DNA of 7,429 nucleotides, from NCBI GenBank assembly GCA_946534775.1, contig CAMNCZ010000045.1, positions 1-7,429 of the forward strand, read 5' to 3'. The translations under genes and the position numbers were made by a program. Below the pieces are notes generated by a model. The model was not told the origin of the DNA and made no database searches. It saw nothing but the letters and a program-made list of their open reading frames with translations. The first letter of the stretch is position 1. Every line of letters starts with the position of its first letter. The DNA is from an uncultured Eubacteriaceae bacterium. Its GTDB lineage: Bacteria > Bacillota > Clostridia > Lachnospirales > CAG-274. This document shows, one piece after another, positions 5,198-7,429 of this stretch.

Positions 5198-7210
5198 TTA
5201 TTTCTTATCTTTGTTTTCTTCTTCAAGCATATCCACGGGTGCAAGCACTATCGCCGTTCTCGGCGGCATAAATACCTGAATATGATTGCCTTCCATACCC
5301 GGTGTCCATGCGCTGAGGCGGTCGTGGTGTATCGTGCCGAAACCGTTGTAGCGCCAGTCATCCGTTGTGAAAAGCACCTGATGATCGACACCCCTGCTTA
5401 CGGGGATAGGATAGCCGTTGTAGCACTCTGTCGGGCTGAAATTAAATACAAATACCAGTCCGCCGCGCTCAAATGCAATAACGTGGTCATCGCAGTGCAT
5501 CCATTTAAGGTCGGGCCAGATCTGGTCAAAAATTTTATACTTTTTTGCAACTGCTATCATATCGTGGTCAAAATCGTTAAGACACTGATATTTAAGCGAG
5601 TTGTTGTTAAGCAAGCTCCACTGTCTGCGGCAGTAATGGAAACTGCTGCCGTTGCCCTCACGCGGGAAGTCGATCCATTCGGGATGTCCGAACTCGTTGC
5701 CCATAAAGTTAAGATAGCCCGTGCCGCCTGCCGCCATAGTTATAAGCCTTATCATTTTATGCAGTGCAATAGCGCGGTCGATAGTCGGGTTGTGGCAGTC
5801 CTTGTTCATATCGGTGTACATTGCGGCATCCGCGAGCCAGAAAATAATGGTCTTGTCGCCCACAAGCGCCTGATCGTGGCTTTCCGCATAAGCGATAGTC
5901 GGCGCATTGCGAAATGTCATCTCGTGCCATATCCAGTCAAGGTTCCAGTCCTCGTCCCTGAATTCCTTGCAAAGTTTTATCCAAAGGTCGGGCAGACCCA
6001 TACCAAGGCGGTAGTTAAAGCCGATACCGCCGTCGTCTATCGGGTCGCACATACCCGGCATACCCGACATATCCTCCGCAATGGTTATGGCGTTGGGATT
6101 GATGGAGTGGATCAGCTCGTTTGCAAGCTGTAAGTAGTTGACGGCCTCAATATCGGTATTCATAGAAAAATACATATCAAGGCTGTTAAAGTTTGAACCG
6201 AGTGCGTGGTCGTTATAAAGCATTGATGTAACGCCGTCAAAGCGGAAACCGTCAAAGTGGAATTCTTCCATCCAGAATTTAAGGTTGCTCAAAAGAAAAT
6301 GCAGCACTTCGGGCTTGTCGTAATTAAAGCACTTTGTGCCCCACGCGGGGTGATCGCCCTTGCCGCCCGAGTGGAAGAACTGATAGTCCGTACCGTCAAA
6401 CAGGTTTATACCCTCAAGCGTGTTGGCTACCGCGTGCGAATGTACAACATCAAGCAATACGCGGATACCCATATTATGTGCCTTGTTTACAAGATATTTA
6501 AGCTCGTCGGGCGTGCCGAAGCGGCTTGAAGCGGCAAAGAAATTGCTTACCTGGTAGCCGAAAGAACCGTAATACGGATGCTCCATAACCGCCATAAGCT
6601 GAACGGTATTATAGCCGCCGTCCTTGATATGCGGCAGGATATTATCGGCAAATTCCACATAAGTGGCTATTTTATAGTCCTCGCTTGCCATACCAACATG
6701 CGCCTCGTAAATAATGGGCGGCTCGTCGCATTTAAAGTTTTTATCCGTCCATTTATAGGGTTTAAGGTCGTCCCATACCTCGCAGCACCAGCTTTGGTTT
6801 ACCCAGTCCTGCACCGCACGGCGGGTATAAAGCGGCAGATGCTGCGTAAGGTTGTCCCCGTTTTTGACAATGGTCATTACCTTGCTGCCCTTTTGGATAA
6901 GTTCGTCGGAAAGATGCAGTTCCCAAACGCCGTTATCCTTTTTCTCCATTGGGTTATCTATCCACTGCCAGCCGTTAAAATCGCCCGTTAAAAACAGTTG
7001 GTCCGCACCCGGCGCCCATTCCCTGTAGACCCAGCCTTTTTTCTCCTTATGAAAGCCGAAATAATTGTGCGCATTCGCAAACTCTTTAAGCGTAGCGTGT
7101 CCGCCGCTTAAAAGCTGCGCACGCTTGCCGTAATAACGCTGCATACGCAGTTCTATATCGCCCGCAAACGGCTCAAGCTCGGGATGTGTTTTTGTAATTT
7201 GATATGCCAT
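5198..7210 (-). CDS. glgB: 1,4-alpha-glucan branching enzyme, eukaryote-like GH13 (GH13_8) type
   Basis: A 670-aa cytoplasmic enzyme that cuts alpha-1,4-glucan chains and rejoins them through alpha-1,6 links, making branches in glycogen. The N-terminal CBM48-like domain spans about 45-150 (REWAPGAD at 63-70, FLTGDFNGW at 73-81). The TIM barrel carries the four GH13 regions: DVVHSH (254-259), DGFRFDGVTSM with nucleophile D325 (320-330), TIAED with acid/base E379 (376-380), and AESHDQ with D446 (442-447). The all-beta C-terminal domain is at about 560-660. The signatures YEAHVGMAS (168-176), FFAASSRFGTPDEL (224-237), SGMPGMCDPI (382-391) and NFMGNEFGHPEW (501-512) match plant and animal branching enzymes (SBE/GBE1) much better than E. 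coli-type GlgB. The start is supported by an AAAGGGG purine run 9 bases upstream and a consensus promoter. It stands alone: no glgA, glgC or glgP neighbour is in the window. The symbol is given by function; the protein is not the classical GlgB subfamily. Confidence 0.95.
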   Translation of the reverse strand: MAYQITKTHPELEPFAGDIELRMQRYYGKRAQLLSGGHATLKEFANAHNYFGFHKEKKGWVYREWAPGADQLFLTGDFNGWQWIDNPMEKKDNGVWELHLSDELIQKGSKVMTIVKNGDNLTQHLPLYTRRAVQDWVNQSWCCEVWDDLKPYKWTDKNFKCDEPPIIYEAHVGMASEDYKIATYVEFADNILPHIKDGGYNTVQLMAVMEHPYYGSFGYQVSNFFAASSRFGTPDELKYLVNKAHNMGIRVLLDVVHSHAVANTLEGINLFDGTDYQFFHSGGKGDHPAWGTKCFNYDKPEVLHFLLSNLKFWMEEFHFDGFRFDGVTSMLYNDHALGSNFNSLDMYFSMNTDIEAVNYLQLANELIHSINPNAITIAEDMSGMPGMCDPIDDGGIGFNYRLGMGLPDLWIKLCKEFRDEDWNLDWIWHEMTFRNAPTIAYAESHDQALVGDKTIIFWLADAAMYTDMNKDCHNPTIDRAIALHKMIRLITMAAGGTGYLNFMGNEFGHPEWIDFPREGNGSSFHYCRRQWSLLNNNSLKYQCLNDFDHDMIAVAKKYKIFDQIWPDLKWMHCDDHVIAFERGGLVFVFNFSPTECYNGYPIPVSRGVDHQVLFTTDDWRYNGFGTIHHDRLSAWTPGMEGNHIQVFMPPRTAIVLAPVDMLEEENKDKK

Positions 7211-7243
7211 ATTGAAAAACCCCTTTCCAAATATTATACTTAG

Positions 7244-7272
7244 ATTATAGCATATATTTATTTATGTGTCAA
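7244..7272 (-). promoter_or_regulatory. Consensus extended -10 sigma-A promoter of branching-enzyme gene
   Basis: On the minus strand: -35 TTGACA (7267-7272), exactly 17 bases of spacer, and -10 TATAAT (7244-7249), preceded by TGC, so the -10 is of the extended TGnTATAAT type. All 12 core bases match consensus. Transcription should start near 7237, with a leader of about 27 bases. A second TATAAT occurs at 7233-7238 but lacks a matching -35. Confidence 0.88.
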
Positions 7273-7387
7273 AAGAATTGTATTTTGAGTTTCCCCATTT
7301 TTTGCAGTGGAAATTATCATTACCTTACTGATCGACTTACGTTATGCGGGCAGGTGCAAACCCCTCACTTCCTTAGTTTGTTAGAAA

Positions 7388-7408
7388 ATTTGAAAATCAT
7401 TTTCAAAT
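7388..7408. promoter_or_regulatory. Fur-box-like palindrome
   Basis: A perfect 10-1-10 inverted repeat: ATTTGAAAAT (7388-7397), C, ATTTTCAAAT (7399-7408). Its 15-base core TGAAAATCATTTTCA (7391-7405) differs from the Bacillus 7-1-7 Fur box TGATAATnATTATCA by one base in each half. It directly precedes a plus-strand TTGACA. Another metal-responsive or MarR-type regulator could use such a site. It is over 100 bases from the branching-enzyme promoter, so it more likely serves a divergent gene beyond the window. Confidence 0.55.
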
Positions 7409-7411
7409 CTA

Positions 7412-7417
7412 TTGACA
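7412..7417 (+). promoter_or_regulatory. Plus-strand -35 hexamer of a promoter running off the right edge
   Basis: TTGACA, three bases after the palindrome. With 17-base spacing the -10 would begin at 7435, outside the window, so the promoter cannot be confirmed. The arrangement would place a repressor against the -35 box. Confidence 0.4.
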
Positions 7418-7429
7418 AAATCGATTTAT

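Noticed and set aside
5282..6133. Long plus-strand open frame (283 codons) opposite the branching-enzyme gene.
   Set aside because: It lies wholly antisense to a gene with intact catalytic motifs, and its translation shows no recognisable domain; it reflects codon bias of the true gene.
7349..7381. Ten-codon plus-strand open frame as a leader peptide.
   Set aside because: There is no ribosome site, no amino acid bias and no attenuator hairpin after it.

Overview
The window looks like a chromosomal segment of a low- to mid-GC Firmicute, most likely an anaerobic gut-type Clostridium relative (Oscillospiraceae/Ruminococcus-like). The reasons are Gram-positive-style promoters and AGGAGG ribosome sites, a YfhO-type membrane glycosyltransferase, a YibE/F protein, and a branching enzyme of the eukaryote-like GH13 type. 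The genus is an inference; no rRNA or other marker is present. All six protein genes I can support lie on the minus strand, so transcription runs from right to left.

In order of transcription: (1) the far right (7273-7429) is non-coding and holds a Fur-box-like palindrome followed by a plus-strand -35 hexamer, probably the control region of a divergent gene beyond the edge. (2) A consensus extended -10 promoter (7244-7272) drives a 670-aa 1,4-alpha-glucan branching enzyme (7210-5198), which ends in a strong hairpin terminator (5162-5188). (3) A YibE/F-family membrane protein (5137-3950) and a MATE-family transporter (3948-2614) follow with one base between them, so they are very probably co-transcribed and translationally coupled. 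(4) Two nearly identical type IV pilin genes (2167-1763 and 1262-858) stand as separate transcription units, each with its own promoter, ribosome site and rho-independent terminator, separated by long AT-rich spacers. (5) A YfhO-family polytopic membrane protein begins at 755 and runs off the left edge.

The most unusual part is the pilin pair. The two 405-bp coding regions differ at only two bases, both within the last four codons, while the spacers upstream of the promoters have diverged almost beyond alignment. Only the promoter block (about 93% identical over 94 bp) and a 17-bp element about 250 bp upstream of each -35 box survive. That pattern fits repeated gene conversion of the coding region, with selection on promoter and distal elements. 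A partly palindromic motif, TTTGTTCACAAA, sits between the -35 and -10 of the left pilin promoter (one mismatch in the right one) and recurs far upstream of both genes; it is a candidate operator of unknown regulator.

No rRNA, tRNA, CRISPR array, insertion sequence or prophage gene is visible. No pilus assembly gene (ATPase, platform protein, prepilin peptidase) is in the window, so the pilins depend on machinery encoded elsewhere.
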